Notes under the pieces: model-generated
The model's input: only the letters and a program-made list of their open reading frames with translations
Told to the model about the DNA's origin: nothing
Database searches by the model: none
Assembly (NCBI RefSeq): GCF_026191915.1
Contig: NZ_JAIMBY010000006.1
Span: forward strand, 119,921 to 183,920
DNA from: Acidiphilium sp. PA
GTDB taxonomy: Bacteria; Pseudomonadota; Alphaproteobacteria; Acetobacterales; Acetobacteraceae
Length of the DNA: 64,000 nt
Reading direction: 5' to 3'
Position numbers and translations under genes: made by a program
In this document: positions 37,927 through 47,373 of the stretch, in pieces
How positions within the stretch are numbered: the stretch's first letter is position 1
Layout of the letters: each line of letters opens with the position of its first letter

Positions 37927-40218
37927 ATGGCCGAGCAGGACGAGATTTTCGCACCTTACGACGCACCGGCCGGCGGCTGGGGCGCGCTGGCGGCGACCGC
38001 GAAGGCGCTGCGGCGGCAGAGTGTGGTGGCGCGGGGCGGCAAGGCGCTGCTGGCGGCGAACCAGCCCGAGGGGTTCGACTGCCCAGGCTGTGCGTGGCCT
38101 GATCCGAAGCACACGTCATCGTTCGAATTCTGCGAGAACGGCGCCAAGGCGATTGCCTGGGAAGTGACCGACAAGCGCGTGACGCGGGCGTTTTTCGAGC
38201 GCTACACGGTGACGGAATTGCTGGCCAAGAGCGATCTCTGGCTCGAGGAGCAGGGGCGGCTGACCGAGCCGATGCGCTACGATGCGGCGCGCGACAAATA
38301 TGTGCCGGTCGCATGGGATGATGCGTTCGCGCTGATCGCGCGGCACATCAATGCGATGGAGCATCCCGATCAGGCGGAGTTCTATGTGTCGGGCCGCACC
38401 TCGAACGAGGCGGCGTTTCTGTTCGCGCTGCTGGGGCGGTTGGTGGGCACCAATAATTTCCCCGATTGCTCGAACATGTGCCACGAGCCGACCAGCCGCG
38501 GGCTGCCGCTGTCGATCGGGATCGGCAAGGGGACGTCGGTGCTCGAGGATTTCGAGCATGCGGACATGATTTTGAACATCGGCCAGAATCCCGGCACCAA
38601 TTCGCCGCGCGCGATGGGCACGCTGCGCGAGGCGGCGAAGCGCGGGGCGCGGATTGTGGTGTTCAACCCGCTGCGCGAGCGGGCGCTGGAGCGGTTCGCC
38701 GACCCCAAGAGCACGCAGGATATGCTGTCGAGCGGGGCGAAAATCGCGCATCTGTATTGCCAGGTGAAGGTCGGCGGCGATGCCGCGGCACTCAAGGGCA
38801 TCATGAAACTGGTGATCGAGGCGGATCGCGCCGGCAAGGCGGCCGGGACCGGCGGTGTGCTCGATGACGATTTCATCGCGGCGCATACGCACGGATTCGA
38901 GGATTTCGTTGCCGATCTGGATGCGACATCGTGGGAGGATATCGTTGCGACCTCCGGGTTGAGCCGTGAGGTTCTGCAGCAGGTCGCGACGATTTATTGC
39001 GAGTCGAAATCGGTCATTCTGATGTACGGCATGGGTATCACCCAGCATCAGCATGGGTCGGAAAACATCCAGCAATGCGTTAATCTTTTGCTGTTACGCG
39101 GCAATATCGGGCGTCCGGGCACCGGGATTTCGCCGGTGCGCGGGCATTCCAACGTGCAGGGGGATCGGACCGTCGGGATCGATGAAAAACCGACCGCGGC
39201 GTATCTGGACCGCCTGGGCGCGGTGTTCAAATTCGAGCCGCCGCGCGCGCATGGGCATGGCGTGGTGACCAGCATCGAGGCGATGATGCGGGGCGAGGTG
39301 CGGGTGTTTCTGGCGATGGGCGGCAATTTCGTCGCCGCCGTGCCCGATACGCCGGTGGCCGAGGCGGCGATGCGCCGGCTGCATCTGACCGTGGGGGTGA
39401 ACACCAAGCTCAATCGCGGTCATCTGGTGCATGGGCAGGATGCGCTGATCCTGCCCTGCCGGGCGCGCAGCGAGCTCGATGAGCAGGGTGGCGTGCTGCA
39501 ATCGGTCACGGTCGAGGACAGCATGAGTTTCGTGCACGCCTCGGGCGGGTTGCTCGAGCCGGCCAGCCCGCATCTGATGTCGGAAGTGGGGATCGTCTGC
39601 GGCATGGCAAAGGCGATTTTCCCCGACCGCTACACGCATATCGACTGGGATGGGTATGCCACGAATTACGATAAGATTCGTGACGACATCGAGGCGGTCT
39701 ATCCTGAGCTGTTCCGCGATTTCAACCGGCGGGTGCGCGAACCCGGCGGGTTCCGGCTGCCCAATCCGGCGAGTGAGCGGATCTGGAAGACCAGAACGGG
39801 CCGGGCGAATTTCCTGGTGTTCAAAGGCGTCGCCGAGGATACCGCGCGCGTGGCCGAGCCCGGGTTGTTGCGCCTCGCCACGCTGCGCAGCCATGATCAG
39901 TACAACACCACGGTCTACAGCAACGACGATCGGTATCGCGGCATCAAGGGCGACCGGATGGTGGTGTTCATGAACGAGGCGGACATGGCCTCGCGTGGGA
40001 TCAAGCCGGGCGGCAAGGTGCGGCTGCGGACGGTTTCGACCGATGCGACGGTCAGGATGGTCGAGAATCTGACGGCGATTGCCTACAATATTCCGAGCGG
40101 ATCGGTGGGCGCATATTATCCCGAGACCAATCCGCTGCTGCCGCTGTATCATCATGACGCGCTGGCCGAGACGCCGGCGGCCAAATCAATCCCCGTGATC
40201 GCCGAACCGATGGGCTGA
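37927..40218 (+). CDS. YdeP/FdhF-family molybdopterin oxidoreductase
   Basis: 763 residues from the ATG at 37927 with GAGGA upstream; the frame is open further upstream but that part is not family-like. It is a bis-MGD-type oxidoreductase: three cysteines in PEGFDCPGCAWP and FEFCENG (Cys 52, 55, 69) could hold a Fe-S cluster. The Mo ligand region is DCSNMCHEPTS, and the C-terminal domain (GLLRLATLRSHDQYNTTVYS and NLTAIAYNIPSG) binds the molybdopterin. YdeP-like proteins are often linked to acid resistance or formate-type oxidation; the physiological substrate is unknown. Kynureninase follows 2 bases after its stop. Confidence 0.88.
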   Translation: MAEQDEIFAPYDAPAGGWGALAATAKALRRQSVVARGGKALLAANQPEGFDCPGCAWPDPKHTSSFEFCENGAKAIAWEVTDKRVTRAFFERYTVTELLAKSDLWLEEQGRLTEPMRYDAARDKYVPVAWDDAFALIARHINAMEHPDQAEFYVSGRTSNEAAFLFALLGRLVGTNNFPDCSNMCHEPTSRGLPLSIGIGKGTSVLEDFEHADMILNIGQNPGTNSPRAMGTLREAAKRGARIVVFNPLRERALERFADPKSTQDMLSSGAKIAHLYCQVKVGGDAAALKGIMKLVIEADRAGKAAGTGGVLDDDFIAAHTHGFEDFVADLDATSWEDIVATSGLSREVLQQVATIYCESKSVILMYGMGITQHQHGSENIQQCVNLLLLRGNIGRPGTGISPVRGHSNVQGDRTVGIDEKPTAAYLDRLGAVFKFEPPRAHGHGVVTSIEAMMRGEVRVFLAMGGNFVAAVPDTPVAEAAMRRLHLTVGVNTKLNRGHLVHGQDALILPCRARSELDEQGGVLQSVTVEDSMSFVHASGGLLEPASPHLMSEVGIVCGMAKAIFPDRYTHIDWDGYATNYDKIRDDIEAVYPELFRDFNRRVREPGGFRLPNPASERIWKTRTGRANFLVFKGVAEDTARVAEPGLLRLATLRSHDQYNTTVYSNDDRYRGIKGDRMVVFMNEADMASRGIKPGGKVRLRTVSTDATVRMVENLTAIAYNIPSGSVGAYYPETNPLLPLYHHDALAETPAAKSIPVIAEPMG

Positions 40219-40220
40219 GC

Positions 40221-41459
40221 GTGGTCGATCGGCGTGAGGCGCTGGTGCGGCTGGACGCGGCCGATCCGCTGGCCGGGTTCCGCGATGCGTTCAGCCTGCC
40301 GGAGGGCGTGATCTATCTGGATGGCAATTCGCTCGGCGCGCTGCCGGTGGCGACCGCCGGGCGGGTTGCCGCGGTGGTGGCTGCCGAGTGGGGGCAGGGC
40401 TTGATCCGCTCGTGGAACGATGCCGGGTGGATCGGGTTGCCCGAGGCCGTGGGTGACAAGATCGGCCGGTTGATCGGTGCGGCGCCGGGCAGCGTGCTGG
40501 CGGCTGATTCGACATCGGTCAATCTGTACAAGCTGCTGGCGGCCGCGCTGGCGTTGCGGCCGGGGCGGCGGGTTATCCTGACCGAAGCCGGCAATTTTCC
40601 GACCGATGTCTATATCGCCGACGGTCTCGCGGCCTCGCTGGGCGAGGGGCATGAGGTGCGCGCGGTACCGGCCGGCGGGTTGCGCGAGGCGATGACGCCG
40701 GAGGTTGCGGTGGTCATGCTCACCCATGTCAATTACCGCACCGGCGCGATGCACGACATGGCGGCACTGACCGCGGCGGCGCATGCTGCCGGGGCGCTGA
40801 TGGTGTGGGATCTGGCGCATTCGGCGGGCGCCGTGCCGCTCGACGTTGCGGCGGATCGGGTCGATTTCGCTGTCGGCTGCGGCTATAAATTTCTCAACGG
40901 GGGGCCTGGGGCGCCGGCGTTTCTGTATGTCGCGCCGGGCTTGCAGGGGCAGGTGCGCTATCCGCTGACCGGCTGGCTTGGTCATGCCGCGCCGTTCGCC
41001 TTCGAGGACAGATTTCGCCCGGCGGCGGGGATTGCGCGCGCGACGGTCGGTACGCCATCGATCATCGCGATGGCGGCGCTGGAGGTTGGGGTCGATCTGG
41101 CGCTGCGCGCGCCGATGGCGGCGGTGCGCGCCAAATCGCTGGCGCTGTCGCGCCTGTTGATCGATCTGGTGGCGGCGCGGTGCGGCGATGCGGGGTTCAC
41201 GCTGGTGACGCCTTTGGCCGATGCCGAGCGGGCGAGCCAGGTTTCGTTTCGTCATGCGCACGCCTACCCGATTGCGCAGGCGCTGATTGCGCGCGGCGTG
41301 ATCGGTGATTTTCGGGCGCCCGATGTGCTGCGCTTCGGCATCACGCCGCTTTATCTGCGCTATGTCGATCTCTGGGACGCGGTGGATGTACTTGCCGATG
41401 TCATGACGCGGGAGATCTGGCGGGAGGCGCGGTTTTCGATGGTGCGGGTTGTGACGTGA
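40221..41459 (+). CDS. kynU: Kynureninase
   Basis: 412 residues, GTG start 2 bases after the molybdoenzyme stop. It cleaves kynurenine to anthranilate and alanine. It is a fold type I PLP enzyme with YLDGNSLGALP, SWNDAGWIGLPEAVGDKIGRLIGA, an AHSAGAVPLDV stretch with the cofactor Asp region, and the PLP lysine in GCGYKFLNGGPGAPAF. The end RFGITPLYLRYVDLWDAVDVL is characteristic of the family. Tryptophan 2,3-dioxygenase and formamidase are not in the window. Confidence 0.92.
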   Translation: MVDRREALVRLDAADPLAGFRDAFSLPEGVIYLDGNSLGALPVATAGRVAAVVAAEWGQGLIRSWNDAGWIGLPEAVGDKIGRLIGAAPGSVLAADSTSVNLYKLLAAALALRPGRRVILTEAGNFPTDVYIADGLAASLGEGHEVRAVPAGGLREAMTPEVAVVMLTHVNYRTGAMHDMAALTAAAHAAGALMVWDLAHSAGAVPLDVAADRVDFAVGCGYKFLNGGPGAPAFLYVAPGLQGQVRYPLTGWLGHAAPFAFEDRFRPAAGIARATVGTPSIIAMAALEVGVDLALRAPMAAVRAKSLALSRLLIDLVAARCGDAGFTLVTPLADAERASQVSFRHAHAYPIAQALIARGVIGDFRAPDVLRFGITPLYLRYVDLWDAVDVLADVMTREIWREARFSMVRVVT

Positions 41460-41463
41460 CGTG

Positions 41464-41593
41464 AAAGAAAGTACTTCTTTTTTGTAAAAAAGAAGCAAAA
41501 AACTTTTATTTATTTGGTTATCGGGCGTTTCACTGGCACGACCCCAAGTCAAGAAAGTTTTTTGTTTCTTTTTTACAAAAAAGAAATACTTCC
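41464..41593. repeat. Dispersed palindromic element, copy C (one internal unit)
   Basis: Outer arms GTACTTCTTTTTTGTAAAAA (41471 onwards) and TTTTTTACAAAAAAGAAATA (to about 41588) are inverted. Inside is a more diverged unit (GGTTATCGGGCG...GACCCCAAG). It follows the kynureninase stop by 4 bases and precedes the nitrile hydratase-like genes on the same strand. Confidence 0.75.
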
Positions 41594-41641
41594 TTCCCCT
41601 TCACCCTTGCCCCCATGGGCCATTTATGATGGATTCCCGGC

Positions 41642-41950
41642 ATGGACCAGGACGAGCCCAGAGCGATGCACGATATCGGCGGTGTGCCGCGCTTTTTGTG
41701 CGAGCCGGTCGATCCGTCGCCGCATAGCCTGACCGAGTTCGATCGTACGGTCGATGCGATTCGTCAGATCCTGGGTCAGAAGCAGGTCATGTCGGTCGAT
41801 GAGCTGCGCCGCGGCATCGAATCACTGCCCGAGGCGACCTATTTCGGGCTGTCGTATTATGAGCGCTGGCTGCGCTCGATCACCGCGATCCTGCTCGAAA
41901 AATCGGTCATCACCGAGGCCGAATTGATGGCGGCGGCGACCGCGCCATGA
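41642..41950 (+). CDS. Nitrile hydratase beta-like subunit, N-terminal part (separate gene)
   Basis: 102 residues. The IGGVPRF start region, FDRTVDAIRQILGQKQVMSVDELRRGIESLP and YYERWLRSITAILLEKSVIT match the N-terminal domain of the nitrile hydratase beta subunit. In usual enzymes this is fused to the beta-barrel part that is encoded here by the next gene. The second ATG (41666) could be used instead. The stop overlaps the next start as ATGA. Three-gene arrangements of this type occur in thiocyanate hydrolase and in some cobalt nitrile hydratases. Confidence 0.78.
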   Translation: MDQDEPRAMHDIGGVPRFLCEPVDPSPHSLTEFDRTVDAIRQILGQKQVMSVDELRRGIESLPEATYFGLSYYERWLRSITAILLEKSVITEAELMAAATAP

Positions 41951-42228
41951 GCCTTGCCCCCGGCCGCAGCGTGCGCGTCAAGGCCGATTGGCCGGAGCTG
42001 CGCGGCCGGTGCCATATCCGCACGCCGCATTACGTGCGGGGCCAGACCGGCACGATCCTGCGCCACCTTGGTGATTTCCCCAACCCCGAGGACCTTGCCT
42101 TCGCCCGTCCCGCCGCGGCGACGCCGCTCTATCATGTCCGGTTCGATCAACCATCGCTGTGGGGTGAGGGCGCCACAGGCGATGATATCGTGATCGAATT
42201 ATTCGCCCATTGGCTGGAGCCGCTATGA
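41947..42228 (+). CDS. Nitrile hydratase beta-like subunit, C-terminal part (separate gene)
   Basis: 93 residues. SLAPGRSVRVKADWPE, CHIRTPHYVRGQTGTILRHLG and LYHVRFDQPSLWGE match the C-terminal beta-barrel of the nitrile hydratase beta subunit; the Arg residues in HIRTPHYVRG are in the region that contacts the alpha-subunit claw centre. It overlaps both neighbours (ATGA on each side), so the three subunits are translated together in equal amounts. Confidence 0.8.
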   Translation: MSLAPGRSVRVKADWPELRGRCHIRTPHYVRGQTGTILRHLGDFPNPEDLAFARPAAATPLYHVRFDQPSLWGEGATGDDIVIELFAHWLEPL

Positions 42229-42806
42229 CGATCGCGACGCTCGACCACGATACGCTGTTGCAGGCGCTGCGCCGCGTGCTCGCGGAGAAGGACATCGCCC
42301 AGCCGGATGAAATCGCCGAACGCATCCGCATCACGGATGCCGGCACACCGGCCCAGGGCGCGCGCATGGTCGCCAGGGCCTGGTGCGACCCCGCGTTTCG
42401 CACGCTCATGCTGACCGATGGCGCCCGCGCCGCCGCGCTGCTCGACATTCCGATGCGCGGCGCCCCGCCGCTCGGCGTGCTGGAAAATACCGCCGATCTG
42501 CATCATCTGGTCGTCTGCACCCTGTGCAGCTGCTACCCGCGCGCGGTGCTGGGATATCCGCCGTTCTGGTTCAAATCCGCCGCCTATCGGGCGCGCGCGG
42601 TGCGCGACCCGCGGGGGTTGCTGACCGAATTCGGCACCACGCTGCCGGCCGCCACCGCGCTGCGGGTGGTCGACAGCACGGCGGATTACCGCTGGATGGT
42701 GCTACCCCAGCGCCCGCACGGCACGGAAGGCTGGAGCGAGGCCGCGCTGGCCCGCCTGGTGCGCGCGGGCGACATGATCGGCGTGACCATCCCCGCGCTC
42801 GCCTGA
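42225..42806 (+). CDS. Nitrile hydratase alpha subunit/thiocyanate hydrolase gamma-like, metal-binding
   Basis: 193 residues from the ATG at 42225 (ATGA overlap with the previous gene). The metal claw CTLCSC is at 98-103, the cobalt-type form, in VVCTLCSCYPRAVLGYPPFWFKS. RARAVRDPRGLLTEFG follows. In characterised enzymes two of these cysteines are oxidised. Nitrile hydratase converts nitriles to amides; thiocyanate hydrolase uses the same fold on thiocyanate. The usual Trp after CYP is Arg here, so the substrate is open. A separate activator gene (P47K or beta-homologue) is not seen. Confidence 0.82.
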   Translation: MTIATLDHDTLLQALRRVLAEKDIAQPDEIAERIRITDAGTPAQGARMVARAWCDPAFRTLMLTDGARAAALLDIPMRGAPPLGVLENTADLHHLVVCTLCSCYPRAVLGYPPFWFKSAAYRARAVRDPRGLLTEFGTTLPAATALRVVDSTADYRWMVLPQRPHGTEGWSEAALARLVRAGDMIGVTIPALA

Positions 42807-42812
42807 GGCGGC

Positions 42813-42834
42813 GCCTGACCCTTGCGGGTCAGGC
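42813..42834. terminator. Bidirectional hairpin between nitrile hydratase alpha and ivd
   Basis: Perfect 9-bp arms GCCTGACCC (42813-42821) and GGGTCAGGC (42826-42834) with a TTGC loop lie between two convergent genes. The T-run is weak (GGTTTCCTT). The right arm covers the ivd stop codon. Confidence 0.55.
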
Positions 42835-44001
42835 GGTTTCCTTGAACAATTCCCGCCCGATCAACATGCGGCGGATTTCCGAGGTGCCGGCGCCGATTTC
42901 GTACAGTTTGGCGTCGCGCAGCAGGCGGCCGGTGGCGTAATCGTTGATGTAGCCGTTGCCGCCGAGGCACTGGATCGCTTCGAGCGCCATCCAGGTCGCG
43001 CGTTCGGCGGCGTAAAGAATGGCGCCGGCGGCGTCCTTGCGGCTGGTCTGGCCGCGATCGCAGGCTTTGGCGACGGTGTACACGTAGGATCGCGCGGCGG
43101 ACAGCGTGACGTACATGTCCGCGAGTTTGCCCTGGATGAGCTGAAACTCGCCGATTTTCTGGCCGAACTGCTCGCGTTCGTGAACGTAGGGGATCACGAT
43201 ATCGAGGGCGGCCTGCATGATGCCGAGCGGGCCGGCCGCGAGCACGGCGCGTTCATAATCGAGCCCGCTCATCAGCACGTTGACGCCGCGCCCGAGGCCG
43301 CCGAGCACATTGGCCTCCGGCACCACGCAATCCTCGAACACCAGCTCGCCGGTGTTGGAACCGCGCATGCCCAGCTTGTCGAGTTTCTGGGCGCAGGAAA
43401 AGCCGGGCATGGTTTTTTCGACGATGAAGGCGGTGATGCCACGGGGCCCGGCCGACATGTCGGTTTTGGCGTAGACCACCAGCGTATCGGCGTCCGGCCC
43501 GTTGGTGATCCACATTTTGGTGCCGTTGAGCACGTAGGTGGCGCCGTGTTTTTCGGCGCGCAGCCGCATCGAGACCACGTCCGACCCGGCGTTGGGCTCG
43601 CTCATGGCGAGCGCGCCGACGGCGGTGCCGTCAAGCAGGCCGGGCAGATAGCGCCGGCGTTGCTCTTCGGTGCCGTTCAAATTGATCTGGTTGACGCAGA
43701 GATTGGAATGCGCGCCGTAGGACAGGCCGACCGAGGCGGAGGCGCGGGAGATTTCCTCCATGGCGACGGCGTGCGCGAGGTAACCCATGCCGGCGCCGCC
43801 ATAGTCCTCGGGCACCGTGACGCCGAGCAGGCCCATGGCGCCGAATTTTTCCCACAGATCGGCCGGGAATTCGTTGTCGCGGTCGATCGCGGCGGCGCGG
43901 GGGGCAATCTCGGCTTCGGCGAAGCGGCGGACGGAGTCGCGGAGTGCATCGATGTCCGGGCCGAGGTCGAAATCGAGTGTCGCCTGATTATTGCCGTGCA
44001 T
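42829..44001 (-). CDS. ivd: Isovaleryl-CoA dehydrogenase (acyl-CoA dehydrogenase family)
   Basis: 390 residues. It oxidises isovaleryl-CoA in leucine breakdown, passing electrons to ETF. FAD- and substrate-binding motifs are [29 protein letters not shown]-like [24 protein letters not shown] (the Glu here is the isovaleryl-type catalytic base, in helix G), [12 protein letters not shown] and [20 protein letters not shown]. The absence of neighbours from the leucine pathway means the substrate is inferred. The next gene (membrane protein) overlaps its start by 14 bases. Confidence 0.87.
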   Translation of the reverse strand: MHGNNQATLDFDLGPDIDALRDSVRRFAEAEIAPRAAAIDRDNEFPADLWEKFGAMGLLGVTVPEDYGGAGMGYLAHAVAMEEISRASASVGLSYGAHSNLCVNQINLNGTEEQRRRYLPGLLDGTAVGALAMSEPNAGSDVVSMRLRAEKHGATYVLNGTKMWITNGPDADTLVVYAKTDMSAGPRGITAFIVEKTMPGFSCAQKLDKLGMRGSNTGELVFEDCVVPEANVLGGLGRGVNVLMSGLDYERAVLAAGPLGIMQAALDIVIPYVHEREQFGQKIGEFQLIQGKLADMYVTLSAARSYVYTVAKACDRGQTSRKDAAGAILYAAERATWMALEAIQCLGGNGYINDYATGRLLRDAKLYEIGAGTSEIRRMLIGRELFKETA

Positions 44002-44392
44002 GGTCGCTCCCTGTTGCGGCGCTGTCGCGGGCCGGTGCGGCGGCTTCGAGCCAGCCCCACAGGCCGAACGCGGCGCCGATGATGCCTTCGGTGCCGTTGT
44101 AATTCACCACGGCGGCAATGCCCACCGCCAGCGCCGCAACCCCGAGGGACCGGCGCGCCAGGGCGAAGGCGAGCAGGCCGAGACCGAGGGCAGCGATGCC
44201 GAACCAGCCCTCGTACTGCGCCCACAGCACCGCCTGGCGCGGCGCGCAGATCAGCGGGGGGTGGGGTCTGGCGCATATCGCCACGAAGGCGCGCGGCACG
44301 ATGGTGAGTTGCCGAAACGCAATGGCCAGGGCCGAAACCGCCACGACCACGGCAATTCCGGTCTGGTCCGCCCGGCTCAATCTTGCTCTCAT
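43988..44392 (-). CDS. Small integral membrane protein
   Basis: 134 residues from the ATG at 44392; a longer start at 44464 would overlap the glyQ promoter. Three or four hydrophobic segments are seen ([63 protein letters not shown]). It has no recognisable family. It overlaps the start of ivd by 14 bases on the same strand, so it is probably co-transcribed with it. Confidence 0.6.
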   Translation of the reverse strand: MRARLSRADQTGIAVVVAVSALAIAFRQLTIVPRAFVAICARPHPPLICAPRQAVLWAQYEGWFGIAALGLGLLAFALARRSLGVAALAVGIAAVVNYNGTEGIIGAAFGLWGWLEAAAPARDSAATGSDHARQ

Positions 44393-44475
44393 GCCATCCG
44401 CCCCGTAATGGTGCATTGCGAAAACGCCCGCAAAGAAACGCCCATAAAGAATGCCATACCGCATACCATGAAATC

Positions 44476-45369
44476 ATGACCGACCAGAAACCACCGCCGC
44501 CGGCCTCGCTGAGCTTTCAGGATATGATATTGACGTTGCACCGCTTCTGGGCGGCGCAAGGCTGCGTGATCCTGCAGCCCTACGATGTCGAGATGGGGGC
44601 GGGCACGTTTCATCCGGCCACCACCCTGCGCGCGCTGGGGCCGAAGCCCTGGGCCGCGGCCTATGTGCAGCCCTCGCGCCGGCCATCCGACGGGCGGTAC
44701 GGCGAGAACCCGAACCGGTTGCAGCATTATTATCAGTACCAGGTGATCATCAAACCCTCGCCGGCGGATGCGCAGGATCTGCTGCTGGCGAGTTACCGGG
44801 CGATCGGGCTCGACCCGCTGCTGCATGATTTCCGCTTCGTCGAGGACGATTGGGAGAGCCCGACCCTGGGTGCCTGGGGGCTCGGCTGGGAGATATGGTG
44901 CGACGGGATGGAGGTGGGGCAGTTCACCTATTTCCAGCAGGTTGGCGGCATTGCGGTCGATCTGCCGAGTTTCGAGATGACCTATGGGCTGGAGCGGCTG
45001 GCGATGTATGTCCAGGGGGTCGAGAACGTCTATGATCTGCGGTTCAACGACGCGGGCAATGCGCGGTCGCTGACCTATGGCGATGTGTTTCTGCGCGCCG
45101 AGCGCGATTATTCGGCGCATAATTTCGAGGTTGCGAACACCGATATGCTGATCCGCCATTTCGCCGATGCGGAGGTGGAGTGCGCGGCGCTGGTTGAGCG
45201 CGGTCTGGCTCAGCCGGCCTATGATTACTGCATCAAGGCGAGCCATCTGTTCAATCTGCTCGATGCGCGGGGGGTGATCTCGGTGGCCGAGCGGGCGAGT
45301 TACATCGGCCGGGTGCGGGCGCTGGCGAAGGCGTGTGCCGAGGTGTGGGTCGCGGGTGAGTTGGTCTGA
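44476..45369 (+). CDS. glyQ: Glycyl-tRNA synthetase alpha subunit
   Basis: 297 residues. Class II catalytic subunit of the bacterial alpha2beta2 enzyme. It starts [18 protein letters not shown], continues [18 protein letters not shown] (motif 2-like), [21 protein letters not shown] and [15 protein letters not shown], and motif 3 is the [11 protein letters not shown] region. It is divergent from the membrane-protein gene and linked to glyS by a TGATG overlap. Confidence 0.96.
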   Translation: MTDQKPPPPASLSFQDMILTLHRFWAAQGCVILQPYDVEMGAGTFHPATTLRALGPKPWAAAYVQPSRRPSDGRYGENPNRLQHYYQYQVIIKPSPADAQDLLLASYRAIGLDPLLHDFRFVEDDWESPTLGAWGLGWEIWCDGMEVGQFTYFQQVGGIAVDLPSFEMTYGLERLAMYVQGVENVYDLRFNDAGNARSLTYGDVFLRAERDYSAHNFEVANTDMLIRHFADAEVECAALVERGLAQPAYDYCIKASHLFNLLDARGVISVAERASYIGRVRALAKACAEVWVAGELV

Positions 45370-47366
45370 TGGCTGAATTTTTTCTGGAGCTGTTTTCCGA
45401 GGAAATTCCGGCACGGATGCAGGCGCAGGCGGCGGCGAACCTCGCGAAAATCGTGGGCGAGGCGCTTGGACCCGTTCAGCCGCGCGATGTGGTGACGTTC
45501 TACGGCGCGCGGCGGATTGCGCTGGCGGCCAATATTTCACCGGAAATGCCGGCCAGCGAGACCGAGTTGCGCGGGCCGAAACTAGGCGCGCCGTCTCAGG
45601 CGATCGATGGGTTTTTGCGCAAGAATCAGGCCGAGCGCGATGAACTGGTCGAGGAGGGTGGACATTTCCTGTTGCGCCGGCATGTGGCGGCGCGGCCGGC
45701 GGCGGATGTTATTCTGGCCGATCTGGGCAAGGCGCTGGCGGCGTTTCCCTGGCCGAAATCGATGCGCTGGGGCCAGAGTGCGGCGTTCACCTGGGTGCGG
45801 CCGCTGCGCCGGATCGTGTGTCTGCTCGATGGCGCGGTGGTGCCGATTGCGCTGGGGACGGTGGTCGCGTCCGATCTGTCCGAGGGGCATCGATTTCTTG
45901 CCCCTGGCACCTTCAAAGTTGTCAATGCGGCGCAATGGCAGGCGGAGTTGCGCCAGCGGCGGGTGATCGCCGATGCCACGGCGCGCCGGGCGATGATCGC
46001 GGATGGGTTGCAGCGCGAAGCGCAGGCGCTGGGGTTGAGCATCGTCAAGGATGATGGATTGCTCGATGAAGTGACCGGGCTGGTGGAATATCCGGTGCCG
46101 CTGATCGGGCGGATCGAGCAGCGGTTCATGGCGTTGCCGCCGGAAGTCCGCGAGCTGTCGATGAAGGTGAACCAGCGGTATTTCTCGATGCGCGATGCGG
46201 CGGGCGAACCGGCGCCTTATTTCGCATTCGTTGCGAATATCGAGGCGAGCGATGGCGGGGCGGCGATCATTGCCGGCAACGAGCGCGTATTGCGGGCGCG
46301 GCTGGCGGATGCCGAGCATTTCTGGGCGCAGGATCGGCAGCATCCGCTGGAGGATTATCTGCCGAAGCTCAAATCGGTGGTGTTTCATGCGAAGCTGGGC
46401 ACGCAGTTCGAGCGCGCCGAGCGGATTTCGACAATGGCCGGCGTACTTGCATCATTACTCGGCGTCACGCTTGAAGATGCTTATACTGCGCAACGTGCTG
46501 GGCTACTTTGCAAGGCCGATCTGGTGACCGGCATGGTCGGTGAGTTTCCGGAATTACAAGGGATCATCGGCGGATATTATGCCGGAGACAACGCAATCGG
46601 GCGGGCCATACGCACCCATTACCAGCCCAAGGGACCGACTGACGAAGTGCCACGAGGACTGGTTCCCTCGATCGTCGCACTCGCAGACAAGTTCGACACC
46701 CTCATCAAATTTTTCGAATGTGGGGAACGGCCGACCGGATCCGGTGATCCTTATGCGCTCCGCCGCGCAGCACTCGGTGTCATTCGCATCATTGTCGAGA
46801 ATGGACTTCCTCTGCCGCTCAACGAACCGGGACTGATCGTTGATCATAGCCTTCTCGACTTCATCCTTGACCGGCTCCGCGTGAAGTTGAGAACCGAGGG
46901 ACGGCGATTCGATATTCTCGATTCCGTGCTGGCGAAAGGTAAGGATTTCAACCTCGTGCGTCTGATGCGGAAAATCGACGCGATCGAATCCTTCCTGCAG
47001 ACCGATGATGGGCTGAATTTGCTCGCCGCATATCGCAGGGCCGCTAATATTCTCCGGATCGAGTCAGCAAAGGACGGTCCATATCTCCAGAACGCGGACC
47101 CGGAGCAGCTGAGGGAAGACACGGAGAGGCAGTTAGCCGCCCTGCTTCACGAACGGCGACCCGCTTTAAGTCGTGAAATCGAATCTGAAAACTATAATGC
47201 GGCAATGAAGAATCTCGCAGCCTATCGAAAACCGATCGATCAATTCTTCAATGACGTCACAGTCAACGCCGATGATCCATCGCTGCGGCTGAACCGTTTG
47301 TTCCTGCTCAACGACTTCGTAAAACAATTCGACCAAATCGCCGATTTCTCGAAACTGGAAGGGTAA
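45369..47366 (+). CDS. glyS: Glycyl-tRNA synthetase beta subunit
   Basis: 665 residues. It provides tRNA recognition for the glycyl enzyme. The start FFLELFSEEIPARMQAQA, the FGEGHRFLAPG-like EGHRFLAP region and VNQRYFSMRDAAG are family motifs; the C-terminal DALR-like anticodon domain (about 550-665) ends LNRLFLLNDFVKQFDQIADFSKLEG. Base and codon use changes sharply near residue 353 (about base 46430): before it third positions are nearly all G/C, after it A/T-ending codons are common. This suggests that the 3' half came by recombination from a related genome. Confidence 0.95.
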   Translation: MAEFFLELFSEEIPARMQAQAAANLAKIVGEALGPVQPRDVVTFYGARRIALAANISPEMPASETELRGPKLGAPSQAIDGFLRKNQAERDELVEEGGHFLLRRHVAARPAADVILADLGKALAAFPWPKSMRWGQSAAFTWVRPLRRIVCLLDGAVVPIALGTVVASDLSEGHRFLAPGTFKVVNAAQWQAELRQRRVIADATARRAMIADGLQREAQALGLSIVKDDGLLDEVTGLVEYPVPLIGRIEQRFMALPPEVRELSMKVNQRYFSMRDAAGEPAPYFAFVANIEASDGGAAIIAGNERVLRARLADAEHFWAQDRQHPLEDYLPKLKSVVFHAKLGTQFERAERISTMAGVLASLLGVTLEDAYTAQRAGLLCKADLVTGMVGEFPELQGIIGGYYAGDNAIGRAIRTHYQPKGPTDEVPRGLVPSIVALADKFDTLIKFFECGERPTGSGDPYALRRAALGVIRIIVENGLPLPLNEPGLIVDHSLLDFILDRLRVKLRTEGRRFDILDSVLAKGKDFNLVRLMRKIDAIESFLQTDDGLNLLAAYRRAANILRIESAKDGPYLQNADPEQLREDTERQLAALLHERRPALSREIESENYNAAMKNLAAYRKPIDQFFNDVTVNADDPSLRLNRLFLLNDFVKQFDQIADFSKLEG

Positions 47367-47373
47367 CCCCGCC

